A stretch of DNA of 64,000 bases from Macrotis lagotis (GCF_037893015.1 NC_133661.1:246027503-246091502); one strand, 5' to 3'. Positions 1-11,854 are shown, counted from the first letter of the stretch. Translations and numbers: made by a program. Notes: generated by a model not told the origin, from the sequence alone.

Positions 1-430
1 TCCAACCTTTCTGGAGAGAAATTTGGAATTACACCCAAAGGCAACAAAAATGTGCATACCCTTTGACCCAGAAATACCACTACTGGGTCTATACCCTGAA
101 GAGATCATGAAAAAGGATAACAACATCACTTGTACAAAAATATTTATAGCAGGGCTGGCTAGGTGGTGTAGTGGATAGAGCACCGGCCCTAGAGTCAGGA
201 GGACCTGAGTTCAAATACGGTCTCAAACACTCAATAATTACCTACCTGTGTGGCCTTGAGCAAACCATTTAACCCCATTGCCTTGCAAAAAAAAAACAAA
301 AAAACTAAAAAATAATATTCATAGCAGCCCTGTTTGTGGTGGCAAAGAATTGGAAATTAAGTGAATGTTCTTTAATTGGGGAATGGCTTAACAAACTGTG
401 GTATGTCATGGTATAGATGAAGTACAGGAG
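1..430 (+). mobile_element. L1 LINE, 3' part of ORF2 (runs in from outside the window)
   Basis: The sequence encodes the C-terminal end of a marsupial L1 ORF2 (IPFDP...PLLGLYP-type block, then the FIAALFVVAKN-type block) in the + orientation. It is the same segment as the L1 copies at 1579-2897 (opposite strand) and 31698-33095. It is split by a SINE at 153-313. The match is lost near 430, where a purine-rich repeat starts, so the L1 3' end proper is missing. Confidence 0.85.
153..313 (+). mobile_element. CORE-SINE inserted in L1
   Basis: tRNA-like head with A and B boxes, CORE segment and A-rich tail. It is flanked by near-identical 14-bp TSDs, aatatttatagcag (139-152) and aatattcatagcag (314-327), which proves insertion into the pre-existing L1. 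Confidence 0.92.
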
Positions 431-1562
431 AAAACTGAATTTGAAGATACATTGTGGTGTAAAAATGGAGTCAATAGATAAAAGGGAAATGTAATGGGAG
501 AAAGAAAAAGGAGAGGAGGAATAGGCTAAGATATTTCATATAACAAGATTTTTCTTTATTACAGTAAGCTATTGCAATGATATGGAAGGGGGGAAGGCAA
601 GAGGGAATAAGGGAATCTTCGCTCTAATCAGAGATGGCTAGGAGAGGAAACAGCATATATACTCAATGGGGTATAGACATCTGGAGTAAAAAGGAGGGGG
701 GGACAGGGGGAAGGGGGGGGGATGTGAGTGATGGAGGAGAGGATGGACCATGGGGGGAGAGTGGTCAGATATAACACATTTTCTTTTTTACTTTTTGCAA
801 GGGGCTGGGATTGGATGGCCTGTCTGAGACCATAGGGCCAGGTAGATGCTGGGCCTAAGGGGTAGTATGGGGGCTCGGGGCCTCTTGGCGCAAGGGCCAG
901 GGATCTGTCTGCTGCGCCACTCAGCTACCCTACAGCAGAGTCAGAGTGAAAAGAGAGAGAAAATATAGTACATGGTGGTGGAGAAATACCAAAGGAGGGA
1001 GTGATCAGCAATGGCAATGGTGGAAAAATATGGAAGTAACTTCTGTTATAGACTTATAAAAAATGTGATCCACCCACGACAGAGTTGGTGGTGTTGGAAC
1101 ACAGACTGAAGCACATTTTTTATTATTATTTTTTTTGGGGGGGGGTGCAGGGCAAATGGGGCTGGGTGGCCTGCCTGGGGCTGCATAGCAGGGTCACCAT
1201 TGGGTGTCTGAGGCCAGATTTGGACCCAGGTGCTCCAGGCTCAAGGGCCAGTGCTCTGCCCGCCACCCAGCCACCCCTACTGTTATTACTATTTTATTTT
1301 ATTTTGAGTCTTTTTTCTTTTTTTTTTTTTCTTTTTGCAGGGCAGTGGGATTGGGGTGGCTTGCATGTCACACAGCTGGGTGATTGTTTGGTGTACGGGG
1401 TCGGATATGGGCTTAGGTGCTCCTGGCTCCAGGGCTGGTGCTCTGTCTACTGCGCCACCTGGCCATACCTACAATTATTACTATTATTTTTTAATTTTAA
1501 TTTTAATTTTTTCTCTCCCCTTTATTGCTCAAGCAAGTCTATATTTTTTTTGGGAAAGGGGG
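430..1562. repeat. Purine-rich composite repeat with three SINE-derived modules
   Basis: The block has G/A-rich stretches (about 480-770 and 935-1110) and three GC-rich modules that resemble reversed, diverged CORE-SINEs: about 778-935, 1117-1277 and 1314-1478. Each starts with a T-rich run followed by a TTTGCARGG-like motif and ends near the reversed A box, for example CTGCGCCAC. Short T/A-rich simple sequence follows the second and third. I recognise the style as a marsupial dispersed repeat but cannot assign a class (LINE UTR, ERV part or unclassified). Open frames crossing it have no known protein match. Confidence 0.55.
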
Positions 1563-1578
1563 TATTTTGTTTACTCTT

Positions 1579-2897
1579 TTTTAAAATTTATTTTTATTAA
1601 AGATATTATTTGAGTTTTACATTTTTCCCCCAATCTTGCTTCCCTCCTCCCTCCCCCCCACAGAAAGCACTCTGTCAGTCTTTACTTTGTTTCCATGTTG
1701 TACCTTGTTCCAAATTGGGTGTGATGAGAGAGAAATCATATCCCTAAAGAGAAGAGAAGTCTAAGAGGTAACAAGATCAGACAATAAGCTATCTGGTTTT
1801 TTTTTTTCCTAAATTAAAGGGAATAGTCCTTGCACTTAGTTCAAACTCCACAGTTCCTTATCTGGATACAGATAGTACTCTCCTTTGCAGACAGCCCAAA
1901 ATTGTTCCCGATTGTTGCACTGATGGAATGAGCAAGTCCTTCAAGGTTGAACATCACTCCCATGTTGCTGTTAGGGTGTACAGTGTTTTTCTGGTTCTGC
2001 TCATCTCACTCAGCATCAGTTCATGCAAATCCCTCCAGGTTTCCCTGAAATCCCGTCCCTCCTGGTTTCTAATAGAACAATAGTGTTCCATGACATACAT
2101 ATACCACAGTTTGCTAAGCCATTCTCCAGTTGAAGGACATTTACTGGATTTCCGATTCTTTGCCACCACAAACAGGGATGCTATAAATATTTTTGTACAA
2201 GTAATGTTTTTACCCTTTTTCCTCATCTCTTCAGGGTATAGACCCAATAGTGGTGTTGCTGGGTCAAAGGGTATGCACATTTTTGTTGCCCTTTGGGCAT
2301 AGTTCCAAATAGCTCTCCAGAAGGGTTGGATGAGTTCACAGCTCCACCAACAGTGTAATAGTGTCCCAGATTTCCCACAACCCTTCCAACAATGATCATT
2401 ATCCTTCCTGGTCATACTGGCCAATCTGAGAAGTGTGAGGTGGTACCTCAGAGAAGCTTTAATTTTCATTTCTCTAATAATTAATGATTTAGAACATTTT
2501 TTCATATGGCTATGGATTACTTTGATCTCCTCATCTGTAAATTGCCTTTGCATATCCTTTGACCATTTGTCAATTGGGGAATGGCTTTTTGTTTTAAAAA
2601 TGTCTCAGTTCTCTGTATATTTTAGAAATGAGTGCTTTGTCAGAATCATTAGTTGTAAAGATTGTTTCCCAATTTACTACTTTTCTTTTGATCTTGGTTA
2701 CATTGGTTTTATCTGTGCAAAAGCTTTTTAATTTAATGTAATCGAAATCATCTAATTGGTTTTTGGTGATATTCTCCAACTCTTCCTTAGTCATAAACTG
2801 TTCCCCTTTCCATAGATCTTACAGGTAGACTAGTCCTTGATCTTCTAATTTGCTTATAGTATTGTTTTTTATGTCTATGTCCTGTAACCATTTGGAT
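1579..2897 (-). mobile_element. 5'-truncated L1 with 16-bp target duplication
   Basis: The minus strand carries the L1 3' UTR and the ORF2 C-terminal region. The stretch 2553-1954 reads through as a fragment of 199 codons with LLHCWWSCELIQPFW and IPFDPATPLLGLYPEE blocks. The A-tail end is at the left (near 1580) and the truncated 5' end at the right. Perfect 16-bp TSDs tattttgtttactctt flank it at 1563-1578 and 2898-2913. Only the end of ORF2 is present, with no reverse transcriptase or endonuclease, so it is inactive. Confidence 0.93.
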
Positions 2898-3317
2898 TAT
2901 TTTGTTTACTCTTAAACAAGAATATTTTATTAATGTATAAAAACATTATTTGTACAAAATGAGAATAAATATTAAATTAAAAAAATAAAATGACTATAAC
3001 CATGTAAGTCATTGCATCTATCTCCCCCAAAGTTAATTGGATTAATTTTAATGTAGCATTGTATAAGGTACACTCAAAATAAGGGACTGGCACATTGATG
3101 TCACTCAGTAAGTGTGTATTGATTCATTGATAGTATAGAGGGGAAGAGGGCACTGGACAGAACACAGTGGGAAACCAATAGTTAGTGGGTATGATGTGTA
3201 TTTGGCAAAATATACTGAGAAGAAGCAATCATACTCCAGGTAGGAGAAAGACCAGGAAAGAACAGTTTCATGAAAATCTTGTCAGAAACAAGAATTCAGT
3301 TCATTAAATATTGATTT

Positions 3318-3617
3318 TTTTTGTCCTTCATTTTTGAAAAAGACCCATGACATCACTGAGGTCACGCCATGACAAACACGTGAATTGGATTTGTGTGAGG
3401 GATGCCGTGCTAAGTCACCAGCCTCACTTTCTCCCCCAGAATCATCTGGATCCACTGGCAAGATATGGATCAGGATGGCTAGAGATGACTCTGGATACAG
3501 TGCAGTCAGGGTCAAGTGATTTGCCCATGGTCACACAGCTAAGTAAAGGTCAAGTATCTGATGCTGGGTTCAGACTCCAAGGCCAGTGCACTACCCACGG
3601 TGCCACCTAGCTGTCTG
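3318..3617 (-). mobile_element. Composite marsupial SINE, CORE head plus 'aacgaaggaca'-type tail
   Basis: Read on the minus strand it has a CORE-SINE-like head (reversed A box near 3595-3612) and a body ending in ...aaaaatgaaggacaa at the left. The same body recurs at 13104-13396, 13397-13545, 14893-15193, 7590-7895 and 60034-60290. The family name is not certain. Confidence 0.7.
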
Positions 3618-3960
3618 TTAAATGTTGCAGAGTGGTCAGGAGGGACAATGACTAAGCCGAGGCCATTAGATTTAACAATTAATTGATCATTGATAACATT
3701 GAAGAGGGAGCCTCTTGGTCAGAAAGTGGGCAGTGGAGGAGTTGGAGGGGTATGGACAAATTCATATTCAGATAGAGGAGTCGGTATAAAATGGGAGACA
3801 GAGAAGTATTCAGTGAGGGTGACTGTGAGAACAATATTACAAAAAGCACATGAAAGAATTGCCTATAGAGAGGATGACCTTGGTAAGCAGTGGATTAACT
3901 TTGACAAAGTAGATGGTGAAAATAATGTGGGGTTGATGTTTGTCAGTGTGTAGTGAATGA
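3618..3960. repeat. Diverged unnamed interspersed repeat
   Basis: The start (about 3620-3700, with phrases such as ggccattagatttaacaatt and gatcattgataac) resembles the segment near 33640-33830. This suggests two old copies of the same dispersed family. No protein is recognisable. Confidence 0.35.
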
Positions 3961-4420
3961 TATGACAAAGACATGAGATATGAGAAATTCAAGAGTAGAG
4001 TTGAACTGGTTTACCTTCACCTCTAGATAGAGAATAGAGGAAGGGTATGGTATATCCAATTTAGGGGTGATAGCCTGGGAAAGAACTGGGAGACTAAGAG
4101 ATAAGAAGCTATTCTAAGAATAGAATTTTCCTAAGGTACAGGAAAAGAAGATAAAAGATTATGGTCAGAGAAAGGAACTTTTAGAGTTCTTTGAAGTGAA
4201 TGGAATTTACTTGGGCTTTATAGCAAGATCAAATGTTTGATCATCAATCTCTGTGTAGCAGAGGTGTAGTTGAAAGAATAGATCAGGAATTAGGTAGATC
4301 AAAAGTTTTTAAGAAGGAAAAAGTCTGAGTTGGATACTGAACTAAGGTAGGAAAGAGAATGTATTGGGGTTTGATAGGCAAATGTTTGCCTTATCTTTGA
4401 GGGGAATGGCTTCTGGTCCT
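3961..4420. other. No recognisable feature
   Basis: Purine-rich intronic sequence. I see no gene, exon or clear repeat in it. Confidence 0.5.
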
Positions 4421-4910
4421 TTTATTCATTGCTTCATAATCACTTCCAGCACATCTCAAGCTCATCACCTCCACCTCTTCTTCTCCTCTGATAACCTGAG
4501 CTTTTCCTCCTAGGTTCCTTTGTTCTCATCAGTAAACTTCTGGCTTCCCTTCCTGGAATCTATGCCTCCACAACAATTCTCAGACTACACTATATCAAGT
4601 CACCTATACACAAACAATTACTTCCAACTCCCTGTTTTTTCTTTTTTTTTGTTGTTTTTTGTTTTGTTTTTTGCAAGGCAAACAGGGTTAAGTGGCTTGG
4701 CCAAGGCCACACAGCTAGGTAATTATTAAGTGTCTGAGACCGGATTTGAACCCAGGTACTCCTGACTCTAGGGCGGGTGCTTTATCCACTACGCCACCTA
4801 GCCGCCCCTCCTGTTTTTTCTTTATCCCTTTTATGAGTTCCCCCCCATTTGAATGTAAGCTCTCTGACAGCAAGGATAGTCTTGAATGCTTGTACTAAAG
4901 AAAACATATT
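4420..4910 (+). repeat. L2 LINE 3'-end relic split by a SINE
   Basis: Pyrimidine-rich sequence with L2-like phrases (CTTCCTGGAATCTATGC; later GAATGTAAGCTCTCTGACAGC) lies on both sides of the SINE at 4645-4809. The order fits one + strand L2 3' relic. Confidence 0.5.
4645..4809 (-). mobile_element. CORE-SINE
   Basis: Reversed CORE-SINE with a T-rich start (A-tail) and end at the reversed A box CGCCACCTAGCCGCCCC. TSD cctgttttttcttt at 4631-4644 and 4810-4823. Confidence 0.92.
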
Positions 4911-4929
4911 TCTCAGAACATCCTTGTGA

Positions 4930-5440
4930 CTTTAAAAAATATAAATCTTCTGCTAAAGTACAGAGAATTTATAAATGAATATGAAAAGCAGAAATATTAA
5001 ATACATCCTTTATTTTTATAAACACATTTTCATATAACTTTTGTTATATTTCCTATAATAAAATAAAAGTGATGATGATTATGAGGAATACAAAGAAGAG
5101 AATCAGACCTAAATGGAAGCTTCATAATTACATAATGAGTAATTTGGGGAGTAGAGTAAATAATAACAATGGAAAAGGGGAAAGGATGTGTAATACTATA
5201 GCTCTGAAAATATATATTAATAAAATAGAAAAGGAGATATTAAATTAACTGAGTAAAACCTTTGAAAAACTGGGGAGGAAAATTCAAAATAAGCAGAAAA
5301 AGAAAATCTTAAGTTAAAAGAAATAAAATTAAAAATTAAAAAATCAGAAATTAAAAACAAAGCTAAAAATGTTTCCTTGAAAAGAGTAGTGTATTTGATA
5401 TCTTTTACTTCACTTTCACATTATTAACACAGACTTTAAG
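4930..5440. other. AT-rich stretch without recognisable feature
   Basis: A-rich intronic DNA with many short A/T runs. No exon, RNA or clear repeat is seen. Confidence 0.45.
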
Positions 5441-6255
5441 TTGAAGAAAAGGTACAGATCTACATTTGGTAAAGTAAGTTCTTTACCAGGAGCTACCTAC
5501 ATGGATGAAATCATATGTCCATATTCAATAAGAAATAAGACAAACAGAAACTCCATTCAAAATCCATGAAATAGCTGGAATCAATCTGACAGGTCAATAC
5601 AAATACCTTTTAAAGAAATAGTGATTGAAATAATTAGGATATTTACTGACTTCACTATCATTAGAAGGAGATTTCTTAAATAAAGAATAAGGTAGAACTG
5701 TAAAGATAAAACATAATTTTAGTTACATGAAATTTGAAAACTTTTTAACCAATAAAATTACAATTAGGTTAAGAAGGAAAATTTACAAATGGGGAAAATC
5801 TTTGCATCAAATAATCTCTTATTAAGATCTGAAAACCAGAAAGAAAATTAATACAAATTACTAATAAGTGATTGATTAATACATCATGTTAAATGCCAAT
5901 AATTTACTCCATATCCCTAATAGAAACATTTCAAGACAAATTACTGATGTTTCACTAAGAAATGGTCAAAGATGAAAAAATCTGGAAATAGTCAATATTG
6001 GCGATACTATAGGGAAGACAGGAACACTAACACAATTGAGGGAGTTGTGAATTGATTCACCCTTTTTGGAAAGCATTTTGTAATTACGATTTTACAAAAT
6101 AAACAATGAATAAAATATCTGTACCATTTGGCCCAAAGATCCCACTGCTTTACATATATTTTAGAGCAACAGAGCAAAGTTTGGAAACAAATTCTCTATA
6201 CTTAACCAAACTATTCATTGCAGATATCATTTTTTTGTAGTAGCCAAGAAAAGGA
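5440..6255 (+). repeat. Old L1 3' relic
   Basis: Scattered phrases follow the L1 ORF2 end in order: ccatgaaatagctgg, gaaatggtcaaag, ggagttgtgaattgattcac, tttggcccaaagatcccactgc and attgcagatatc. It is far more diverged than the L1 copies at 1579-2897 or 48246-49044. Confidence 0.6.
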
Positions 6256-6259
6256 GTTA

Positions 6260-6400
6260 ATAGTCATCTAGTCCTGTCTTCCCATTTTACAGGTAAAGAA
6301 ACTGAGACCCATAAATGTAGAGTAATTTGATTGAGTCAGGGTTCTTATTTGGGTCTTCTTTCTCCTAATCTAGGATTTATTCCAATATACCAAGCCACCA
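6260..6400 (-). repeat. MIR relic
   Basis: Contains the reversed MIR core with CCCATTTTACAGGTAAAGAAACTGAG-type wording. Both ends are diffuse. Confidence 0.5.
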
Positions 6401-6449
6401 TTTATCTAAGAAACTGTGGTATATAGTGGTATTTCATTACTCTTTGTTA

Positions 6450-7250
6450 ATTTATTCTGGAACTTGTGCCAAAACCAATGAGTACCCAACTTGTGTTTTA
6501 ATCACATTCTCTGTTGAAAACTCATGGGTTTTTTGCTGATACACCAGTAAAGGTTTAAATTTTTAATTTAAGCAGTCCCACACAGTAGTATTAGTTTGTC
6601 CTTCATCAGCTTATGCCCTGGCAATGCCTTCTCTTGAGTGATATAGGTTCTATTAGGCATTTTCTTCTAGAACAAACCAGTCTTGTCACAATTAAACACT
6701 TGTTGGGGAACAAAAACCCTCAAGCTCTGCATTTTCCCTTAAATAGGTGACATAATTTTTGGCAGCTTTGTTAGCACTGGCTGCCTCTCCATGCTTTACC
6801 ACACTATAGATTGCCAGTTCTCTTTTTAAATTTATTGAACCATCCATGACTGGCTTTAAACATTTCAGAGCTCTAATCACTTGTTCCATGCTTTTCTTTT
6901 AACAGTAGATCAGCATGTAATTGCCTTCCTTCTTGCAAATTATTGCCTCAGAAATGCTGTCACTGCTGTTTTTCATTAGTCCAGATGTAAAGCAATTTTT
7001 CAACTTCTTCCAAATGTTGTGAATGTTGCATATTCACAGACTTTACACCTTTAGCAACATTTGCTGCTTTAATTGTTTCCTTATTTTTCACTATTGTCAA
7101 GATTGTTGTACTCATCATCTTGGACAGAAAAGCACCTGTACCACTCCTGTGCTTGGCTACAGTCTTTTTTTTTTCCTTTTCCATTGTGGCTCTTATTAAC
7201 TGCCTTTTAGGCTTAGTGGTATCACTCTTAAACTTTTTTCAACCTGTGAT
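6450..7250 (-). pseudogene. Tigger/pogo-type DNA transposon transposase relic
   Basis: The minus strand reads, in order, a basic N-terminal part with a helix-turn-helix-like stretch ending in LEEVEKLLYIWTNEKQ (7184-6960), then HGEAASANKAAKNYV (about 6800-6760), then, past a frame break, FNCDKTGLF followed by a stop and KKMPNRTYI and KALPGHKLMKDKL (about 6700-6600). This matches the order in Tigger transposases: CENP-B-like DNA-binding region, GEAASAD block, N-x-DETGLFWKKMP block with the first catalytic Asp, then PGFKASKDRLTLL. Stops and frameshifts are present and the second half of the DDE domain is missing or unrecognisable. The element is dead. Confidence 0.8.
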
Positions 7251-7589
7251 TAGTACTGAAAATGTGCAAAAGTACAAGGCAGCAATGATAAATTTGTGAG
7301 GGTTCTGCACTGTTTATGACCTGCCGTGAGACTGACATGTCAAGCTCTGTTTCATCTCAAGAGAAGGGAATCAAGTGACTAGTGATGAAGCAGTTTCTCT
7401 TGGGTGGGGGCAGCAGCATTGTGTCTCCTACAAGTTCTGGCAAGTTTGACCACTCCAAGCAAGCACCAATGCTGCAACAATTTTTTTCTCATCAAAATCC
7501 CAAGAAGTACCAGGTTTGATGAGTTCTGAAATCAACACATACTGAGGTATTGACAGTATGTATTTCATGATGGGATAAGAGGTGTCTTC

Positions 7590-7895
7590 CCCAAGCTTGT
7601 GAAGACTTCCCACATTGAAATAGGTGGAGGAGAACAGTTGCCAACCACATGAAAGTTACCGTAGAGCTCTTAGAGCTTGTTTAGACATCAAACATGCCAA
7701 AGCCATGCACTCCATCCTGGTCCATCTCCAGTCAGTCACCTTAACTTTTGTCATGACTCTAGAAAAAAGAAGAAAGTTGACAACTTTGTACAGCTTTCCC
7801 TCATTTAAATCCAGTTGATGAGCAGGTCAACATCACTTGTGATTTCATTGGTCCTCTCAGAAAAATGATGAACAGTTATGAATATGAAGAGGATT
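7590..7895 (+). mobile_element. Composite marsupial SINE copy, diverged
   Basis: Begins with the GTGAAGACTTC phrase that also starts the copy at 60034, and ends with gatttcattggtcctctcag...aaatgatgaac. In between, catgcactccatcctggtcc and atctccagtcagtcacc match the family body. The region 7270-7590 may belong to the same element but is not clear. Confidence 0.6.
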
Positions 7896-7899
7896 GGCA

Positions 7900-9235
7900 G
7901 TCATACCTGTTTTTTGAGAAGGTTCACTGGTTGAGATGGATAGGGGAAGGATAGAAATATATTTGAAACTGAATGTGAAGTAAAAAAGAAGACATCAGTT
8001 TTTTAAAAAGAAAAACTACAATACCATTTTCCTTCAAAAATCATTTGGAGGCAATATTTCGAAGTTACAATATGTGTGGATGTTAATTTTTTTCTTATTA
8101 TTGAGTAAAAAAAAATCTAAAGTGTTTTTTTTTCAGTGTTCCAGAATAGGAAGTTTGGGGTTTTGTAAAGAAAAATAATAGTGAGAATTAGCAAAATACC
8201 TTTCCCTATAAACTTTAAGAATTTAATATAATTCACTATATTTTCTGACATTGATTATCCACATTTCTGATGTATAAAAAACTGGGTTTTCTTTTTAAAG
8301 AAAATAAACCATGAGTAAATTTTCAGATTTCTATCTTTTGAACTTTCATAAAGAAAAAAGTGTACCCTTTAGTATAATTTCATTTTTTAAACCTCTGAAA
8401 GTCTATATAGTATTAAATGGTGTTTTCTAAAAACTTTATATTTTGGAACTCTTTTCTACTATCCTTTCAGATGAAATCACAAATAACCTGAGGTCAAATA
8501 GTTTTCTTCTTTTTCTCTAATTTGTTTTCAGACTTTTGAGTCCTTAGGGAGGATGTTTAGGACCACCTGGCTACAGAATGAGTAAGTGTGAATTCCAGGC
8601 TGATCACAATATTCAGCTGTCAACACTTCAAAAAGGTGTCAAAGTAACTATATAGAACATGTTTATTTTGGCTGAAAGCTATCTGAGCAATTGCTAGATT
8701 TCTGAGAAACTAGTTTTGATGGTGAAGCTTAGGGGAAGTGGTTTCCTCAGAGCCTCTATGAATTAAAGAGTGCCCTCCTCCCCAGAATCACTCAAGATGG
8801 GTTTTAAATGTAAGAAATCTATTCAGCCTAGGCTAGAGGTAGGCAAAATAGAAAATTGCTAAATAGCAATGCTAAATGGGTCATCATTTTTTAGTCATAT
8901 CTTTTCAATTTAAAGAGATGTAGACCCAAGAAGTCATTCATTTTATACCCAAAGAAGAAATTACTGCTTCCAAGAGAAAGATTATCATTTCAGTAGCAAG
9001 GTGTTTAAAAGACTTTTAATAGACCTCATTAGTAAATATAAAATTCTTGATCAGCCGACCATCAGTCTTGAAATTTATTTTAGCTTGTATTATAAAAGAA
9101 TGTTCCAGTTCCTCTTCTTCAGCAGTTAAAAGTTGAATATTGGATTTTAGATATAAAGATATTTAATATTGAGAATACCAATTTGAAAATGGACTGGATG
9201 GAAAAAATGTGATAAATATGTAAAATAGTAATATG
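7900..9235. other. AT-rich intronic stretch, nothing recognised
   Basis: No exon, RNA gene or confident repeat. There are long A and T runs throughout. Confidence 0.5.
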
Positions 9236-9239
9236 AGGA

Positions 9240-9475
9240 TTATTTCAAATATATAAGGCACTTCAATATAATTAGGAAGAGTATTGGATTTCACAGAACC
9301 TGGATTCAGCTCCTGGCCCTGCCACTTACTGTTTGCCCATAAAAAGTAATATAATGCTGTGCCTCAGTTTCCTCATCTGGAATAGAACATGGAGATAATA
9401 TTACATGTACTACTTCTCTTACCACATTGTTGTAAGGAATGTATTTTATAAATTATATTCTTTATGTATCAATAA
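9240..9475 (+). repeat. MIR
   Basis: MIR order is kept: ggattcagctcctggccctgcc, then gtgcctcagtttcctcatctgg, then a diverged 3' part with attgttgtaaggaatg. Confidence 0.75.
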
Positions 9476-9491
9476 TATTGACATCACTTCT

Positions 9492-9627
9492 TTTTTTTTT
9501 GTTTTTGGTTTTTGCAAGGCAATTGGGGTGAAGTGACTTAACAAAGATCATACAGCTAGGTAATTAAGTGTCTGTCCTCTTGACTCCAGGGCTTGTGCTC
9601 TATCCACTGTCCCACCAAGCTGCCCCA
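9492..9627 (-). mobile_element. CORE-SINE with internal deletion
   Basis: Reversed CORE-SINE with a shortened centre (about 20 bp lost around the B box). TSD acatcacttct at 9481-9491 and 9628-9638. Confidence 0.9.
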
Positions 9628-9734
9628 ACATCACTTCTCTTAAAGCATCAGAGATAATCTTAGGGTTCTGTGCACAGCAGTGTAAAATAGGAAAAACAGA
9701 GGTTTGGACCGTTGGTGTAGATACCTGCAGAATA

Positions 9735-10050
9735 AAGATGATATTCGATTGGAAAGCATAGGGACTTGAAAATCATATTCAGAGTCTGTAACTATTATCT
9801 TTGGGATCTTGAGGAAATCACTGAGCCTATCTATGGGCCTCAATTTTTTCATTTGTAAAATGAAAAGAGATGATCCAGAATGCTGAACTGTGTTTATTAT
9901 TCATCCCTAGTATTCTAGTGGAAGGAGTATTAGAATTGTAGTGAGAAGACTAGTATTTGAGTCCAGGCTCTACAACTTAGTCATTTGACCTTCAGTAAAG
10001 GTTCAACCTCCCAAGTATCTTATTTATAAAATGGGGGTGATTATTAGGAA
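9735..10050 (+). repeat. Two adjacent MIR relics
   Basis: The first (about 9735-9890) contains CTCAATTTTTTCATTTGTAAAATG-type wording. The second (about 9925-10050) has gagtccaggctctacaac and ataaaatgggggtgattatt. Both are + strand MIR 3' halves. Confidence 0.65.
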
Positions 10051-10079
10051 ATACATATTTGGGTTGCTATTATTTGATT

Positions 10080-10830
10080 TTTATGTAGTCACAAATATTT
10101 CCAATTATTGGCATTTTTTGACATAGCATTTTATATTTTCACAAATGTTTATCAAATATAAATATTTGGTTTGGAGGAGACCTGAAAGTTCAGGGGAAAA
10201 TTATTAGAAGCTGATATATTTATTTTTTTTCTCAATACATATTGATAAAACCCCATTATTTTTTTAAGTGAGCTTCACAGAATTCCAACCTAAGGTATTT
10301 CTAACCTTCCTTGTAATTAATATGACAGCCTAATTGCTACAGTATTAAAAAAGCTAGATATACAGCAGCAGTCAATGGTGTCTAATTCTATAGAGGAAAT
10401 ATTGACTCTTGATTTATTCAGTAAAGTTTAACAAATATTTATTAAGCACTTAATATTTCTAAGTAATTATAAATTAGGCATAATTGATGTGTGGTCAGAA
10501 CCAAAGTATTTAAGGGTAAATATTTCTTCACCTATATCTTTATATACCTGCATTTATTCCTTCTACTGGACCTAGACCTGAATACAGTAAAAGATAGGCT
10601 TAAAGAATATTTGACTTGTCTGTTTTTCTTTTTTTTTTAAATTGTGAGTTTGACAGTCATCAATAATCATAAATATCTCAAGGCCTGAAGAACATAGAAG
10701 AAGATTACAAGAAATTAAGAATTTCTATATGTAATTTTTTTTATATGAGATAGTGATAAACTACTCTATTTTTTTACTTCTTTGGATCCTACTCTCCTTT
10801 CCCTTAGTGTAACTTTTAATATACTTTATT
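10080..10830. other. AT-rich intronic stretch, little recognised
   Basis: A short L2/MIR-like tail (aacaaatatttattaagcac) lies near 10430. Otherwise no feature can be supported. Confidence 0.45.
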
Positions 10831-10918
10831 GATGCTACCTTTCTTTTTTTTATTTTTCCAGTTACATGCAAAGGTGGTTTTCAACATTCATCCATTTTCT
10901 AGTAAAAGTTGTATATTT

Positions 10919-11080
10919 CGAGGTAGCTAGGTGGTGCAATAGATAGAGCACTGGCCCTTGAATCAGGAGGACCTGAGTTCAAATGTGAACTCAGATACTT
11001 AATAAGTATCTAGCTGTGTGACCTTGGACAAGTGACTTAAACCCATTGCCTTGCAGAAAACAGGGGGAAAAGTAAACAAC
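10919..11080 (+). mobile_element. CORE-SINE
   Basis: Head GAGGTAGCTAGGTGGTGCA, B box GAGTTCAAAT and the CORE are complete. A short TSD (gttgtatat / gttgtacat) probably flanks it. It lies inside the old L1. Confidence 0.88.
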
Positions 11081-11439
11081 AAAAAACGTTGTACATGCAT
11101 AATAATGTTTAACATATTTCCATATTAGTCATGTTGTGAAAGAAGTATTAGAACTAAGGGAGAAAGAAAGAAAAAACATTAAAAGTTTTAAAGGGAGTCA
11201 TAGTATACCTTGCTCTGCATTCAGAGTTCATAGTTTTTTCTCTGAATGTGAATGATTGTCTATAACAGGATTGTCTTTGATCACTGAACTGCTGAGAGGA
11301 GCTGCATCCATCATAGTTGATCATCTCACAATTTGTTGTTAATATGTACAATGTTCTCCTGGTTCAGCCCACTTCACTCAGCATCAATTCATGGAAGTCT
11401 TTCCATGCTTCTCTAAAGTCCAGCCATTCATGTTTTCTT

Positions 11440-11598
11440 TTCTTTTTTTCTTTTTTTTTTGCAAGGCAATGGGGTCAAGTGGCTTGCCGAAGGCCACACA
11501 GCTAGGTAATTATTAAGTGTCTGAGACTGGATTTGAACCCAGGTACTCCTGACTCCAGGGCCGGTGCTTTATCCACTGCGCCATCTAGCCGCCCCAAC
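11440..11598 (-). mobile_element. CORE-SINE
   Basis: Complete reversed copy. TSD tcatgttttctt at 11428-11439 and 11599-11610. It sits inside the old L1. Confidence 0.93.
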
Positions 11599-11677
11599 TC
11601 ATGTTTTCTTAAAGAAGAATAGTACTTCATAACTTGTTCAGCTATTTCCCAATTGATAGGCATTTTTTGCCATTACT

Positions 11678-11854
11678 TTTTTGGTTTTTATTTTTTTTTA
11701 GGGTTGTTTTTTTTTTTTTTGCAAGGCAATGGGGTTAAGTGGCTTGCCCAAGGCCGCACATCTAGGTAATTATTAAGTGTCTGAGGTTGGATCTGAACTC
11801 AGGTACGCCTGACTCCAGGGCCGGTGCTCTATCCACTGTGCCACCTAGCCGCCC
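11678..11854 (-). mobile_element. CORE-SINE
   Basis: Complete reversed copy with an uneven T-rich tail. TSD cattttttgccattact (17 bp) at 11661-11677 and 11855-11871. It sits inside the old L1. Confidence 0.94.

Noticed and set aside
153..240. tRNA gene, because of clear A and B boxes
   Set aside because: The same head recurs dozens of times with a CORE segment, A-rich tail and target-site duplications; no cloverleaf with a proper acceptor stem is evident. It is a SINE.
1085..1600. 171-codon + strand frame
   Set aside because: It crosses SINE-like modules and T-rich simple sequence; composition explains the absence of stops.
1954..2553. 199-codon minus-strand frame as a host gene
   Set aside because: It is the C-terminal end of L1 ORF2 inside a truncated L1 with target-site duplication.
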